A DNA stretch of 64,000 bases from Rhodocyclaceae bacterium (GCA_018261935.1 JAGTRP010000006.1:1-64000), one strand, 5' to 3'; shown: positions 50,437 through 59,616, counted from the first letter of the stretch. Notes: a model not told the origin generated them from the letters alone. Translations and numbers: made by a program.

Positions 50437-51015
50437 TCAGGTGGCTTTGACGATGCGCGGGGCGGATTCTGACACACGGGGCTTCCTTGCCTCCTTGCCG
50501 ATCAGGACGATAGGCACCGGCACCCGGGCCTCCAGCATGCCGCGGCGCCGGGACAGGGGGCGAAGGGGGTCGTCGGCCGTGCCCGAAATGGCGAAGGCGA
50601 TACCGGGACGGCCCGCGAGGGCGGCAAGGGCGCTGCCCCGCGCGCCCCCTTCGACGATTTCCCGATCGCACAGGAGCCCGTCCAGATGCCCGTAGTACTT
50701 CGCCATGGCGTCGATGACCGGACCATCGTCCGCGGCGATGAAGAGGAGGTTCGCCGACATCCGGCGGCAAGCACCGGCGGCGTAGGCCAACACCAACTCG
50801 GGGAGGGCGGCGCCGACTCCCAGGGCGATCCAGCGCGAGCCCTGGGCCGCGGGGTCGCTAATCTGCGGCCCGCCGGGTGGGGCGGCCGTTTCCTGGCCGC
50901 CGATCCCCCCGGGAAAAAGGCTCTTGTGCATGGCCCGTCGTCCCGAGCGTTCTCCGAGGTCGGCGATGGCCATGGCCTCCAGGCTTTGCTTGATGTGATC
51001 GAGTAGTCGCTTCAT
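50437..51015 (-). CDS. Unknown protein, possibly USP-like, preceding the SulP-USP gene
   Basis: Protein of 192 aa starting MKRLLDHIKQSLEAMAIADL. A Gly/Pro linker leads to an alpha/beta domain (LVLAYAAGACRRMSANLLFI near 74-93; then IVLIGKEARKPRV near 175), which may be a diverged nucleotide-binding or universal-stress fold. I am not sure of the family. The internal ATG at 51015 is chosen because the longer frame starts with non-helical arginine/tryptophan-rich sequence. It is in operon with the SulP-USP gene. Confidence 0.5.
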   Translation of the reverse strand: MKRLLDHIKQSLEAMAIADLGERSGRRAMHKSLFPGGIGGQETAAPPGGPQISDPAAQGSRWIALGVGAALPELVLAYAAGACRRMSANLLFIAADDGPVIDAMAKYYGHLDGLLCDREIVEGGARGSALAALAGRPGIAFAISGTADDPLRPLSRRRGMLEARVPVPIVLIGKEARKPRVSESAPRIVKAT

Positions 51016-51164
51016 GGCGGCAGCGTAAGGAAAGAAGACCCATCCCCCAGGGCAAGCCCTGTGCCATCGATCTGCCATCCGCTAAGTCATTGATTTAATT
51101 ATCACTTGAAAAACCCCTCCCGATTCCGTCCCGTTTCAGGAGCGAAACGCCGGCGGCATCGCCC

Positions 51165-51180
51165 CTACCCGTCACGGTAG
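51165..51180. promoter_or_regulatory. Operator candidate upstream of the NtrB-like kinase gene
   Basis: CTACCC-GTCA-CGGTAG has perfect CTACC/GGTAG arms and matches CTACCC-N4-GGGTAG at eleven of twelve arm positions. It lies 30 bases before the kinase start codon and about 150 bases from the divergent USP-like gene. Confidence 0.4.
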
Positions 51181-51209
51181 CTGTGCGGCTTCCCGGTGCT
51201 GTTTAACAT

Positions 51210-52682
51210 ATGAAACATGATTCGATAATGAAACATCGCATGCCCAGTATTCGCGGCAAGGTCTATGGTGGTTATCTCGTGCTGGCGGTGGCGGTGGGCA
51301 TATTCGCGACCCTGGCCGCCGCCGACCTGCGCTTCCTGGAGAAGCGCGTGCAGGAGGGGTTCGCCATCACCACTTTCCAGGCATCGGTCCTGGAGTTGCG
51401 GCGCCACGAGAAGAACTACTTCCTGTACCGCTCCCGGGGCGAGGGGGCGATCCAGCTCGCGCTGGCCCGCGAATCGGCCGCCCACCTGCGGGAAAGGCTG
51501 GATAGCCGGGAAATCCGGGCAGCGATTGCCGAAAGCGAAATCCAGGCCTTGACCGCCACCCTGGATCGCTACCGCGCCCTCCTTGCCAAGGCCACTCCCC
51601 TGGACAGGGAGCTCCGCGCCGTCGGCCAGGAAATCCTGCAACACGGCGAGCAGTTGGCCGAACGGGAGCGGACCACCCTGGCAACGGCCGTCCGCGATTC
51701 CCGGCAGATGCTGCTGTGGGCTGCCGTGGTCCTGGTCGTGGTCGCCCTGGTGTGCGGCCGCATGCTTTACCGCGCCGTCGGGCGCCCCCTGCAGGCCCTG
51801 GAACACCAGCTCGAACCGCTGGCCCGCGGCGAGTTCCGGGCTTTCTCGATGGTCTCCAGGGACCGTGAGATCGTTTCCTTCACCCAGGCCTTGAACCGCA
51901 TGCTGGATGAACTGGATCTGCGCCGCCGGCAGCTCATGCAGTCGGAGAAGCTGGCTTCCCTGGGCACCCTGGCCTCCGGCGTCGCCCACGAACTGAACAA
52001 TCCCCTGGGCAACATTTCCAGTGCAGCCCAGATCCTCCTGGAGGATGTCGCCCGGCTCCCGGCGGCGGTCCAGGAGGGAATGCGCGGCTGGCTGGCCCAG
52101 ATCGACGACGAGGCGCGGCGCGCCCATCACATCGTACGGACCGTTCTCGACTACAGCCGCCATTCGGCCCACGGCATCGAATCGGTATCCCTGCGGGCGG
52201 CCCTCGACCGCAGCCTCATCCTGTTGAATCCCTGCCTGCCGGAGGAGGATTCGGTCAGCATCGACATGGCCGCCGACATCCGGGTGGATGCCGACCCCCG
52301 CCACCTGCAACAGGTCTTCATCAACCTGATCCAGAATTCCTTCGACGCCGGGGCGCGCCAGGTACGCATCGCAGCGGCCGTACCGGCAGCGCTGGACTGG
52401 CCGCCCCGGGGCAGCGTCGCCCTCGGCAAGCCGGTGCCGACGGCGCCCGCCGCCCTCATCCGCATCACCGATGACGGGAGCGGGATCGGGGCGGAGGAAA
52501 TCGGCAAGGTCTTCGATCCCTTCTATACCACCCGCCCCCCCGGGGAAGGCACCGGCCTCGGGCTCTACGTGGTGGGCGAGATCGTCCAGGACCTGGGAGG
52601 AGGCATCGCCGTCTCCAGCGCCCCGGCGTCCGGAACGCGCTTTTCCATCTGGCTGCCCTGCCGCCGGGAGGCCCAGCCATGA
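51210..52682 (+). CDS. Membrane sensor histidine kinase (NtrB-like)
   Basis: Protein of 490 aa with two transmembrane helices (about 20-38 and 170-190) flanking a helical periplasmic sensor of about 130 residues, a HAMP-like segment, a HisKA box GVAHELNNPLGNIS near 254, and a HATPase domain with NLIQNSFDAGA near 372 and GEGTGLGLYVV near 448. Three ATGs at the start (51210, 51228, 51240) are possible and none has a strong ribosome site. Its TGA overlaps the start of an NtrC-type regulator (ATGA), forming a two-component pair. The signal is unknown. Confidence 0.9.
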   Translation: MKHDSIMKHRMPSIRGKVYGGYLVLAVAVGIFATLAAADLRFLEKRVQEGFAITTFQASVLELRRHEKNYFLYRSRGEGAIQLALARESAAHLRERLDSREIRAAIAESEIQALTATLDRYRALLAKATPLDRELRAVGQEILQHGEQLAERERTTLATAVRDSRQMLLWAAVVLVVVALVCGRMLYRAVGRPLQALEHQLEPLARGEFRAFSMVSRDREIVSFTQALNRMLDELDLRRRQLMQSEKLASLGTLASGVAHELNNPLGNISSAAQILLEDVARLPAAVQEGMRGWLAQIDDEARRAHHIVRTVLDYSRHSAHGIESVSLRAALDRSLILLNPCLPEEDSVSIDMAADIRVDADPRHLQQVFINLIQNSFDAGARQVRIAAAVPAALDWPPRGSVALGKPVPTAPAALIRITDDGSGIGAEEIGKVFDPFYTTRPPGEGTGLGLYVVGEIVQDLGGGIAVSSAPASGTRFSIWLPCRREAQP

Positions 52683-54031
52683 GCAGCGGACGCATCCTGG
52701 TGGTGGACGACGAGGCGCCCGCCCTCAAGAGCCTCACCCACATCCTGCGCCAGGAGGGGCACGAGGTCAGCGGCCGGGAAAACAGCCAGAACGCCTTGAC
52801 GGACATCGAGACCCAGGAATGGGACGTCATCGTCACCGACCTGCGGATGAAGGGCGCCGACGGCATGGCCCTGCTCCAGCGGGCCCGGGAGTGCCAGGCA
52901 GCCTGCGAAGTGATCATGATCACCGGCCACGCCAGCCTGGACTCCGCCATCGAGGCCATGAAGCAGGGGGCCTTCCACTACATCGCCAAGCCCTATCGCA
53001 TCGACGAAGTCAGGCAGGTGGTGAAGAACGCCCTGGAAGTGGTCCTGCTCAAGCGGGAGAACCAGGCCCTCAAGGAGCGCATCGCGGGGTTCCCGGAAAA
53101 CTGCAGCATCATTACCCGGGATGCCCGGATGCTGCGCCTCCTGGACATGGCCCGCCAGATCGCCCCCACCGGATGCAGCGCCCTGATTACCGGCGAATCG
53201 GGCACCGGCAAGGAGCTGTTCGCCCGCTATCTGCACCAGCACAGCGGCCGCCGGGAGGGACGCTTCGTCGCGGTCAATTGCGGCGCCCTCCAGGAAGATC
53301 TCCTGACCAACGAGCTTTTCGGGCACGAGCGGGGTGCCTTCACCGGCGCCGACCGCCAGAAACCCGGCCTCATCGAAATGGCGGACGGGGGAACCCTTTT
53401 CCTCGACGAAATCGCGGAAATGACGCCGGCCATGCAGGTGAGGCTGCTGCGGGTGATCCAGGAGCGGGAGGTTTTGCGGGTCGGCGGCACGACTCCCCTC
53501 AAGGTCGATGTCCGCTTCCTGGCCGCCACCAACCGGAACCTGTCGGAAGCGGTCGCCAGCGGACGATTCCGCTCCGACCTCTTCTATCGCCTGAATGTGG
53601 TGAACCTGGAGCTTCCGCCCCTGCGGGAGCGGCGGGACGACATTGCGCTGCTGGCCCATTTCTTCCTGCGGCGGGCATCCCTCGCCATGGGGAAGGCCAT
53701 CGACGACATCACCCCCGAGGCCATGCGGCTCCTCACCCGCTACGATCACCCGGGCAACGTCCGCGAACTGATGAACCTCATCGAGCGGGGAGTCGCCATC
53801 GGCCGGGGCGACAGCCTCGGCCTCGCCGACCTGCCCGAAAGCCTGCGGGCCATCTCGATGCGCATCTCCGGGCCGAGCGCTTCCCTGCCGACCCTGGAAG
53901 GGAACGAAGCCGCCTATATCGCCCAGGTGCTGGAGTACACCGAGGGCAATCGCAACCGGGCCGCCGAGATCCTGGGCATCGACCGGGTATCCCTTTGGCG
54001 CCGGCTCAGGCGCTACGGCCTGACCGGCTAG
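52679..54031 (+). CDS. NtrC-family sigma54-dependent response regulator
   Basis: Protein of 450 aa: receiver domain (1-120; DDE near 10, phosphoacceptor Asp in IVTDLRMKG near 54), AAA+ domain with GESGTGKELFARYL near 177, GAFTGA near 219 and GGTLFLDEIAEM near 237, and a Fis-type helix-turn-helix at the end (NRAAEILGIDRVSLWRRLRR). It activates sigma54 promoters in response to the overlapping kinase. No -24/-12 promoter is obvious in front of the adjacent rhodanese gene, so its targets are probably elsewhere. Confidence 0.93.
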   Translation: MSSGRILVVDDEAPALKSLTHILRQEGHEVSGRENSQNALTDIETQEWDVIVTDLRMKGADGMALLQRARECQAACEVIMITGHASLDSAIEAMKQGAFHYIAKPYRIDEVRQVVKNALEVVLLKRENQALKERIAGFPENCSIITRDARMLRLLDMARQIAPTGCSALITGESGTGKELFARYLHQHSGRREGRFVAVNCGALQEDLLTNELFGHERGAFTGADRQKPGLIEMADGGTLFLDEIAEMTPAMQVRLLRVIQEREVLRVGGTTPLKVDVRFLAATNRNLSEAVASGRFRSDLFYRLNVVNLELPPLRERRDDIALLAHFFLRRASLAMGKAIDDITPEAMRLLTRYDHPGNVRELMNLIERGVAIGRGDSLGLADLPESLRAISMRISGPSASLPTLEGNEAAYIAQVLEYTEGNRNRAAEILGIDRVSLWRRLRRYGLTG

Positions 54032-54061
54032 AGCGCCTTGCCTTGCAGGAACGCCAGGCGC

Positions 54062-54454
54062 TCAGCACTGTTCCCAGGGCAGGCGGTCGAAACGCCAGCC
54101 GTTGATAGTGCCGCGCTGGTGGTTGTCGTCCAGGTCGCCCTCGAAGCCATGGGTGATGTTGTAGACCTGGCGGAAGCCCGCCGCCATCAAGGCATCGCCG
54201 GCTTCCGCCGAGCGCTTGCCGCTGCGGCAGAGAAGCACCACCGGCCGGTCGCCCATGGCGCCGATAAGCTTTTTCACTTCGCCGACGAAGTGGGGATTGA
54301 TGTCCCAGTCGGGGCCGTCGTTCCACGATACGTGCAGCGCCCCCTTGGGGTGGCCGACGAAAAGGAATTCCATTTCGCTGCGCACGTCGATGAACAGGGC
54401 TTCCGGGTTCTTTTCCAGGAATTCGTGGGCTTCCTTCGGCAACAGATGTTTCAT
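54062..54454 (-). CDS. Single-domain rhodanese
   Basis: Protein of 130 aa, one rhodanese domain. The active loop is CRSGKRS near residue 78, with DVRSEMEFLFVGHPKGALHV near 24-43. Single-domain rhodaneses of this type transfer sulfane sulfur from thiosulfate, glutathione persulfide or protein persulfides in the cytoplasm. It has no signal peptide. It is 19 bases downstream of the S24-like gene on the same strand and may share its transcript, which has a sulfur-type operator candidate upstream. Confidence 0.9.
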   Translation of the reverse strand: MKHLLPKEAHEFLEKNPEALFIDVRSEMEFLFVGHPKGALHVSWNDGPDWDINPHFVGEVKKLIGAMGDRPVVLLCRSGKRSAEAGDALMAAGFRQVYNITHGFEGDLDDNHQRGTINGWRFDRLPWEQC

Positions 54455-54473
54455 GTCTTTCCTTCTCTTCGGT

Positions 54474-54887
54474 TCAATCCCCGTAGCGCTTCAGGCTGCG
54501 GCGGTGTCCCGGCGTGGATTTCTGGATGACGACTCCCCGCACCGGCGAGAGGTCGGGCAGGGCCTGGCGCGGCAGGCCCGGATCGAGGGCGGCGAGGAAC
54601 CATTGTCCGCCGTCGCGGACAAGCTGGCGGAAGGTCCATTCCTCCTCCCACCAGGCCAGCACGAAGCTGCCTTCCCGGGCCAGGCCCTCGGGCTCGATGA
54701 TGATGATGTCGCCTTCGGCAAATTCCGGAAGCATGGCGTCGCCCAGGACCCGCAGGGCGAAGGGCTCGGCTGCCGCACAGGCGTCCTCGCCGCCGGCGGT
54801 CCGCACCGGGATCGCCGCCAGGCGGCGCGCCGCTTCCCCGGGCCGGCTAGCCCGGCGGTCAATGGGGTGTTCCGGCTGCTCTCTCAT
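54474..54887 (-). CDS. LexA/S24-fold protein without catalytic dyad or DNA-binding domain
   Basis: Protein of 137 aa resembling only the C-terminal half of LexA/S24 proteins: LRVLGDAMLPEFAEGDIIII near 45-64 corresponds to the LexA SGMSM...GDLL region, and WTFRQLVRDGGQW near 80 corresponds to the lysine region TVKRL. The nucleophile serine is replaced by alanine (GDAM) and the lysine by arginine (FRQL), so self-cleavage should be impossible. There is no helix-turn-helix. It may be a scaffold or regulator. The ATG at 54887 is chosen; the frame extends to a TTG inside the operator. Confidence 0.68.
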   Translation of the reverse strand: MREQPEHPIDRRASRPGEAARRLAAIPVRTAGGEDACAAAEPFALRVLGDAMLPEFAEGDIIIIEPEGLAREGSFVLAWWEEEWTFRQLVRDGGQWFLAALDPGLPRQALPDLSPVRGVVIQKSTPGHRRSLKRYGD

Positions 54888-54945
54888 GTCCTGTGCAATT
54901 TCCCTCGATGTCCGGCTTATAACCCACCCCTCCCCCAAAGGTCTG

Positions 54946-54961
54946 TAACTCGGTTGGGTAG
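54946..54961. promoter_or_regulatory. Operator candidate between the S24-like and Cys-rich genes
   Basis: TAACTC-GGTT-GGGTAG (other strand CTACCC-AACC-GAGTTA) matches the shared element and the GAGT variant seen at 1522-1585. It lies 58 bases before the S24-like start and 66 bases before the divergent Cys-rich gene. Confidence 0.45.
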
Positions 54962-55027
54962 TTGCGGGGCCTGCCGCCGGCCCCTAGATTGGCCGCCTTC
55001 AACCCTTGTCCCGCCACGGAGGATTCC

Positions 55028-55441
55028 ATGACCGGCATCCCGGATTTTACCGAAGCTGAATGCCAACTGGTTGCCAAGACACTCGATGAGCGCTACGGCT
55101 GCAACGTGCCGATGGAGGGTGCGGACGTGGAACTCAAGCTCGACCCGGACTCGGACCGGCTCACTGCCTGCCCCGCCCTGTACTGGAGCCAGCGGGGGGC
55201 CGAATTCGTGGTCTGCAAGGTAGCGCCGAGCCGTTTCCGCGCCCTCTTCTTCTACGACTCGGGCGAGCAGTTCGGGACCGGCCGAACCGAATACGACAAT
55301 CTCGGGGACTGCGTCGTCACCCTGCTCCAGGTTCAGGCCGACGAGGCAAGCGGGCGGGCCGGCGCCTGCCAGTCCAGCCGGGGCTGCGGGGGCGGCGGGT
55401 GCAAGAGTAGTGCCCCCTACGACGGGCCGATCGTCATCTGA
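55028..55441 (+). CDS. Unknown protein with Cys/Gly-rich tail
   Basis: Unrecognised 137-aa soluble protein. The N-terminal part has an alpha/beta look (ECQLVAKTLDERYGCNVPME near 11-30; LFFYDSGEQFGTGRTEYDN near 73-91). The tail CQSSRGCGGGGCKSS near 115-129 has three cysteines amid glycines and serines, suggesting metal binding or a swinging thiol arm. The start ATG follows GGAGGATTCC. It precedes a phosphodiesterase gene by 15 bases and the qmo operon by 670 bases. Confidence 0.65.
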   Translation: MTGIPDFTEAECQLVAKTLDERYGCNVPMEGADVELKLDPDSDRLTACPALYWSQRGAEFVVCKVAPSRFRALFFYDSGEQFGTGRTEYDNLGDCVVTLLQVQADEASGRAGACQSSRGCGGGGCKSSAPYDGPIVI

Positions 55442-55456
55442 CGCGATCCACCGGCC

Positions 55457-55966
55457 ATGAAAATCTGCATCGTTTCCGACAGCCACGACAATGGCGCCTC
55501 CCTGGCCAGCAGCCTGGCCGCCGCCAAGAGCGCCGGCGCCGTGGCGGCCATCCACTGCGGCGACATCATCGGCACCAATACCCTGCGGGCCGCCCTGGCC
55601 GTGGGCCTGCCCCTGCACGCCATCCACGGCAACAACCTGGGGGACCCGGGTTCCCTGCACCGGCTGGCCAGCAAGTCGGAGGGGCTCCTGACCTACCACG
55701 GGCAGGACGCCAGCCTCAACCTCCACGGGCGCCGCATCTTCGTCGTCCATTACCCCCATTACGGGCGCGCCATGGCGCTGACCGGCGACTACGACCTGGT
55801 GTGCTGCGGCCACAGCCATGAGGCCAGCATTGCCCAGGAGAAGAATGTCGCCGGCACCACCACCTGGCTGGTGAATCCGGGCACCACCGCCGGCCTCGGC
55901 GCCCCGGCTGCCACCTGGATCCTCGCCGACCTGGCGGTGATGCTTTTCGAGATCCACCCGGTCTGA
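55457..55966 (+). CDS. YfcE/MJ0936-family metallophosphoesterase
   Basis: Protein of 169 aa with the metal-binding motifs of calcineurin-like phosphodiesterases: DSHDN near 8, HCGDI near 33, GNN near 58, the VVHYPHYG histidines near 95 and CCGHSH near 116. YfcE-type enzymes hydrolyse phosphodiesters with Mn2+. It lies in operon with the Cys-rich protein and just before the qmo genes. Its physiological substrate is unknown and no sulfur role is established. Confidence 0.9.
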   Translation: MKICIVSDSHDNGASLASSLAAAKSAGAVAAIHCGDIIGTNTLRAALAVGLPLHAIHGNNLGDPGSLHRLASKSEGLLTYHGQDASLNLHGRRIFVVHYPHYGRAMALTGDYDLVCCGHSHEASIAQEKNVAGTTTWLVNPGTTAGLGAPAATWILADLAVMLFEIHPV

Positions 55967-55987
55967 TTCCCGGAGGGGGTTTCCCCG

Positions 55988-56003
55988 CTACCCATTCGGG
56001 TAG
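55988..56003. promoter_or_regulatory. Perfect inverted-repeat operator candidate upstream of qmoA
   Basis: CTACCC-ATTC-GGGTAG is a perfect 6-4-6 inverted repeat, the best member of the set, 110 bases before the chosen qmoA start. The ATTC centre equals that of the soeA-proximal site. A sigma70 promoter may lie between it and qmoA (region 56020-56060), but I cannot define it. Confidence 0.6.
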
Positions 56004-56112
56004 GCCCCTTGCCCCGAAGCGGTTATAGACGCTCCCCGGCCATGTACGGATTAATACGCACCTGCGCCAATCATGCAGCATGGCTCTTCTGACCCCTCCC
56101 CGGAGATTCGAT

Positions 56113-57402
56113 GTGACGGGCAATATCGCAACCAATCGGACCGTACTGGTCGTCGGCGGCGGCATCAGCGGCATGACAGCCGCCCTTGAAGCCGCTGAAT
56201 GCGGCAAAGAGGTCATCCTGGTCGAGAAACTGCCGACCTTGGGGGGCCGCACGGCCCGCCTCTACCGCTATTTCCCCAAAATGTGCCACCCCACCTGCGG
56301 GCTTGAGATCAACCTGCGGCGGATCAAGGGGAACCGCAAGGTCCAGGTGCTGACCATGACCGAGGTGGTAGCCGTCCAGGGCCGCCGCGGCGACTACCGG
56401 GTGAGCCTCAGGATCGCGCCCCGCCATGTAAACGAGAACTGCACGGCCTGCGGCGACTGCGCCAAGGCGGTGGATGCCGAGATTCCGGATCCGTTCGAAT
56501 ACGGCCTCAAGACCACCAAGGCGGCTTATCTGCCCCACGCCATGGCCTATCCCCAGCGCTATGTCCTGGATCCCTCCATCATCGGCACGGCCGACGCCGA
56601 GAAGGCCCAGGCCGCCTGCAAGGTCGGCGCCATCGACGTCGCCATGGCCGAGGAGACGGTGGACATCAATGTCGGCGCCGTCATCTGGGCCACCGGCTGG
56701 AAGCCGTACGACGCCGAGAAGATCCAGCCCTACGGCTACGGCCGTTTCAAGAACGTCATCACCAGCCTCGAATTCGAGCGCCTGGCCGATCCCGCCGGCC
56801 CCACCGGCGGCAAGCTGCTGCGCCCCTCCGACGGCAAGGAGGCGAGGAACATCGCCTTCATCCAGTGCGCCGGCTCCCGGGACGAGAACCACCTGCGCCA
56901 CTGCTCCCGCATCTGCTGCATGGCCAGCCTGAAGCAGACCCAATACGTGCGGGAGGCCTGCCCGGACGGCAGCGGCAAGTCGACCATCTACTACATCGAC
57001 ATCCGGGCCATCGACCGGTTCGAGGACTTCTACCAGAACGTCCAGAAGGATCCGAGCGTGAGCTTCGTGAAGTCCAAGGTGGCCCGCATCGCCGAGGGCG
57101 AGGACGGCAACTTGGTGCTCCACGGCGTCAATACCGAGGGCTACCACCGCTACGCCGCCGATCACGACCTGGTGGTGCTGGCCGTCGGCATGGAGCCGGA
57201 GGCCAAGGGCATCCGCCTGCCGGAGGACATCGTCACCGATTCCTCGGGCTTCATCGAAGGCTCGAAGGATGAAGGCATGTTCGGGGCCGGCGCCGCCGCC
57301 AGCCCCCTGGACGTGAACCGGGCGACCCAAAGCGCGACGGCCGCCGCCCTGCGGGCGATCCAGGTCATTCATAAAACAGCAGCGACGGAGACCGCGGCAT
57401 GA
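56113..57402 (+). CDS. qmoA: QmoA, HdrA-like flavoprotein
   Basis: Protein of 429 aa: FAD motif VVGGGISGMTAALEAAECGK near 11-30, GGRTARLYRYFPKMCHPTCG near 43-62, a short Fe-S motif NCTACGDCAKA near 109, the HdrA/Qmo signature IQCAGSRDENHLRHCSRICC near 252-271, and a C-terminal FAD region (GMFGAGAAASPLD). QmoA is the HdrA-like subunit of the quinone-interacting oxidoreductase that partners APS reductase. I prefer the GTG at 56113, which has CGGAG at proper distance; an ATG at 56080 lacks a ribosome site. A hyperdisulfide (sHdr) HdrA was considered, but the qmoB fusion next door decides for Qmo. Confidence 0.9.
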   Translation: MTGNIATNRTVLVVGGGISGMTAALEAAECGKEVILVEKLPTLGGRTARLYRYFPKMCHPTCGLEINLRRIKGNRKVQVLTMTEVVAVQGRRGDYRVSLRIAPRHVNENCTACGDCAKAVDAEIPDPFEYGLKTTKAAYLPHAMAYPQRYVLDPSIIGTADAEKAQAACKVGAIDVAMAEETVDINVGAVIWATGWKPYDAEKIQPYGYGRFKNVITSLEFERLADPAGPTGGKLLRPSDGKEARNIAFIQCAGSRDENHLRHCSRICCMASLKQTQYVREACPDGSGKSTIYYIDIRAIDRFEDFYQNVQKDPSVSFVKSKVARIAEGEDGNLVLHGVNTEGYHRYAADHDLVVLAVGMEPEAKGIRLPEDIVTDSSGFIEGSKDEGMFGAGAAASPLDVNRATQSATAAALRAIQVIHKTAATETAA

Positions 57403-59606
57403 GCGAAATGAAGACAGCCGCCTACATCTGTTCCGGGTGCGGCATCGGCGACAAGATCGACGTCAAGTCGCTGGAGAAGATCGCCACCCGGGAAGGCAAG
57501 ATGGCCCTGGTGAAGAGCCACGAGTTCCTGTGCGGCGAAGCCGGCGTCGGCATGATCCGCAACGACATCGACAACGAGGGCGTCACCCACGTCATGATCG
57601 CCGGCTGTTCCCGCCGGGCCAAGACCGAGGCCTTCCACTTCCCGACGACCGCCATGGCCCGCGCCAACCTGCGGGAAGGCGTCCTGTGGGTTGTGGCCGA
57701 GGGCGACGAGCATGACGAGGTCCGCCAGGAAATGGCCGACGACTACGTCCGCATGGGCTGCGCCGAACTGAAGAAGATGCAGGTGCCGGCCGGCAACCCG
57801 GCCACGGCCCAGAACAAGCGCATCCTGGTGGTAGGCGGCGGCTTCTCCGGCATGACCGCGGCCCTGGCCGCTGCCGAGGCCGGCTACGAGGCCGTCATCG
57901 TCGAGAAGACCGGCGAGCTGGGCGGCTGGGCCGGCAAGAGCTGGAAGCGCGTCCCCGGCGCGGCCCCCTACGCCGATCCCCAGGATACGGGCATCGCCGA
58001 CCTGATCGCCCGGGTGAAGAGCAGCCCGAAGATCACCGTCCATCTCTCCTCCACCCTGGCCGAGACCCGGGGCGCCCCCGGACGCTTCGCGGCCGACGTG
58101 GCCACCGAGAGCGGCTCCGTGACCACGGAGGAAGTCGGCGCCATCATCCAGGCCAACGGCTTCACCCCCTACGACATCGCCAAGCTCCCGGAACTGGGCG
58201 GCGGCACCAACCCGAACGTGGTGGACCACGCGGGGCTGGAGGCCCTGGCAATCGCCGCCAAGGGCGACACGATCAAGCGGGCTGACGGCAAGGAAGTGAA
58301 GAGCGTCGTCTTCCTGCAGTGCGCCGGCCAGCGGGATGACTCCGGCAAGCACCTGCCCTACTGCTCGGGCCACTGCTGTGCCACGAGCATCAAGCAGGCG
58401 ATGTATTTCAAGGACGCCAACCCGAACGTCGATACCGTGGTCATGTACCAGGACCTGCGGGTGCCGGGCATGGGCGAGGATTTCTACCGCAGCGCCCAGC
58501 AGAAGGGCGTCGTCTTCACCAAGGGCAAGGCCGCCGCGGTGGAGCCGGCCGGCGACGGCTGCCGGGTGGCCTTCCGGGACCTGATCCTGGACGAGGACAC
58601 CGCCCTCGAAGCTGATCTCGTGGTGCTCGCCACCGGCCAGGTGGCCAACTCCGGCGTCAATATCGAGCTGCCGGACGACGATCCGGCCAAGGCCCAGAAG
58701 ACCTCGGTCCTCAACCTGGCCTACCGCCAGGGCAAGGATCTGCCCATCCTGAAGCACGGCTTCAACGATTCCCACTTCATCTGCTTCCCCTACGAGACCC
58801 GCCGCACCGGCATCTACGCCGTCGGCCCGGTGCGCCGGCCCATGGACGCCCAGCAAGCCGAGGAGGACGCCGTCGGCGCCGCGCTGAAGGCCATCCAGGC
58901 GGTGGAGAACGCCAGCCTGGGCCGGGCCGCCCATCCGCGCTCCGGCGACCTCTCCTTCCCGAAGGTCCGCCTGGAGGGCTGCACCCAGTGCAAGCGCTGC
59001 ACGGTGGAATGCCCCTTCGGCGCCATCGACGAGGACGAGAAGCGCTTCCCGCTGTTCAACGAGTCCCGCTGCCGGCGCTGCGGCACCTGCATGGGGGCCT
59101 GCCCGGTGCGGGTGATTTCCTTCGAGAACTACAACGTCGATACGGTGGGCAGCCAGATCAAGTGCCTGGACATGCCGGACGAGTTCTCGGAAAAGCCCCG
59201 CATCCTCATCCTCGCCTGCGAGAACGACGCCTATCCGGCCCTGGACATGGCGGGCCTGCAGCGCCACGTCTATTCCGCCTTCGTGCGGGCGATTCCCGTG
59301 CGCTGCCTGGGCTCCACCAACCTGGTGTGGATCACCGACGCCCTTAACAGCGGCTGGGACGGCATCATCATGATGGGCTGCAAGAAGGGCGACGACTACC
59401 AGTGCCACTTCGTGAAGGGTTCGGAAATGGCCCACTACCGCCTGAGCAAGGTGGACGACACCCTGAAGCAGCTCGGCCTCGAGCCGGAGCGGGTCGTCAC
59501 CCACGAGATCGCCATCACCGACAACGTCCGCTGCGCCCAGATCATCAACGACTACGTGGCCCAGATCATGGAAATCGGCCTGTCGCCCATGAAGGGCTTC
59601 GGTTAA
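57399..59606 (+). CDS. qmoB: QmoB, HdrA/MvhD-like subunit
   Basis: Protein of 735 aa. An N-terminal HdrA-like domain with CSGCGIGDKID near 9 and IAGCSRRAKTEAFHFP near 67, FAD motif VVGGGFSGMTAALAAAEAGY near 145-164, LQCAGQRDDSGKHLPYCSGH near 307-326, two ferredoxin sites (CTQCKRCTVECPFGA near 528; CRRCGTCMGACPVRV near 557), and an MvhD-like C-terminal domain (MMGCKKGDDYQCHFVKGSEM near 658-677). QmoB passes electrons between QmoA and the membrane or HdrBC-type partner. The start overlaps the qmoA stop (ATGA). Confidence 0.93.
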   Translation: MSEMKTAAYICSGCGIGDKIDVKSLEKIATREGKMALVKSHEFLCGEAGVGMIRNDIDNEGVTHVMIAGCSRRAKTEAFHFPTTAMARANLREGVLWVVAEGDEHDEVRQEMADDYVRMGCAELKKMQVPAGNPATAQNKRILVVGGGFSGMTAALAAAEAGYEAVIVEKTGELGGWAGKSWKRVPGAAPYADPQDTGIADLIARVKSSPKITVHLSSTLAETRGAPGRFAADVATESGSVTTEEVGAIIQANGFTPYDIAKLPELGGGTNPNVVDHAGLEALAIAAKGDTIKRADGKEVKSVVFLQCAGQRDDSGKHLPYCSGHCCATSIKQAMYFKDANPNVDTVVMYQDLRVPGMGEDFYRSAQQKGVVFTKGKAAAVEPAGDGCRVAFRDLILDEDTALEADLVVLATGQVANSGVNIELPDDDPAKAQKTSVLNLAYRQGKDLPILKHGFNDSHFICFPYETRRTGIYAVGPVRRPMDAQQAEEDAVGAALKAIQAVENASLGRAAHPRSGDLSFPKVRLEGCTQCKRCTVECPFGAIDEDEKRFPLFNESRCRRCGTCMGACPVRVISFENYNVDTVGSQIKCLDMPDEFSEKPRILILACENDAYPALDMAGLQRHVYSAFVRAIPVRCLGSTNLVWITDALNSGWDGIIMMGCKKGDDYQCHFVKGSEMAHYRLSKVDDTLKQLGLEPERVVTHEIAITDNVRCAQIINDYVAQIMEIGLSPMKGFG

Positions 59607-59616
59607 GGAAAAGACG

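Noticed and set aside
54031-54063. Hairpin GAGCGCC/GGCGCTC between the NtrC-type and rhodanese genes
   Set aside because: A 7-bp stem with a 19-base loop and no T run is too weak to call a terminator.
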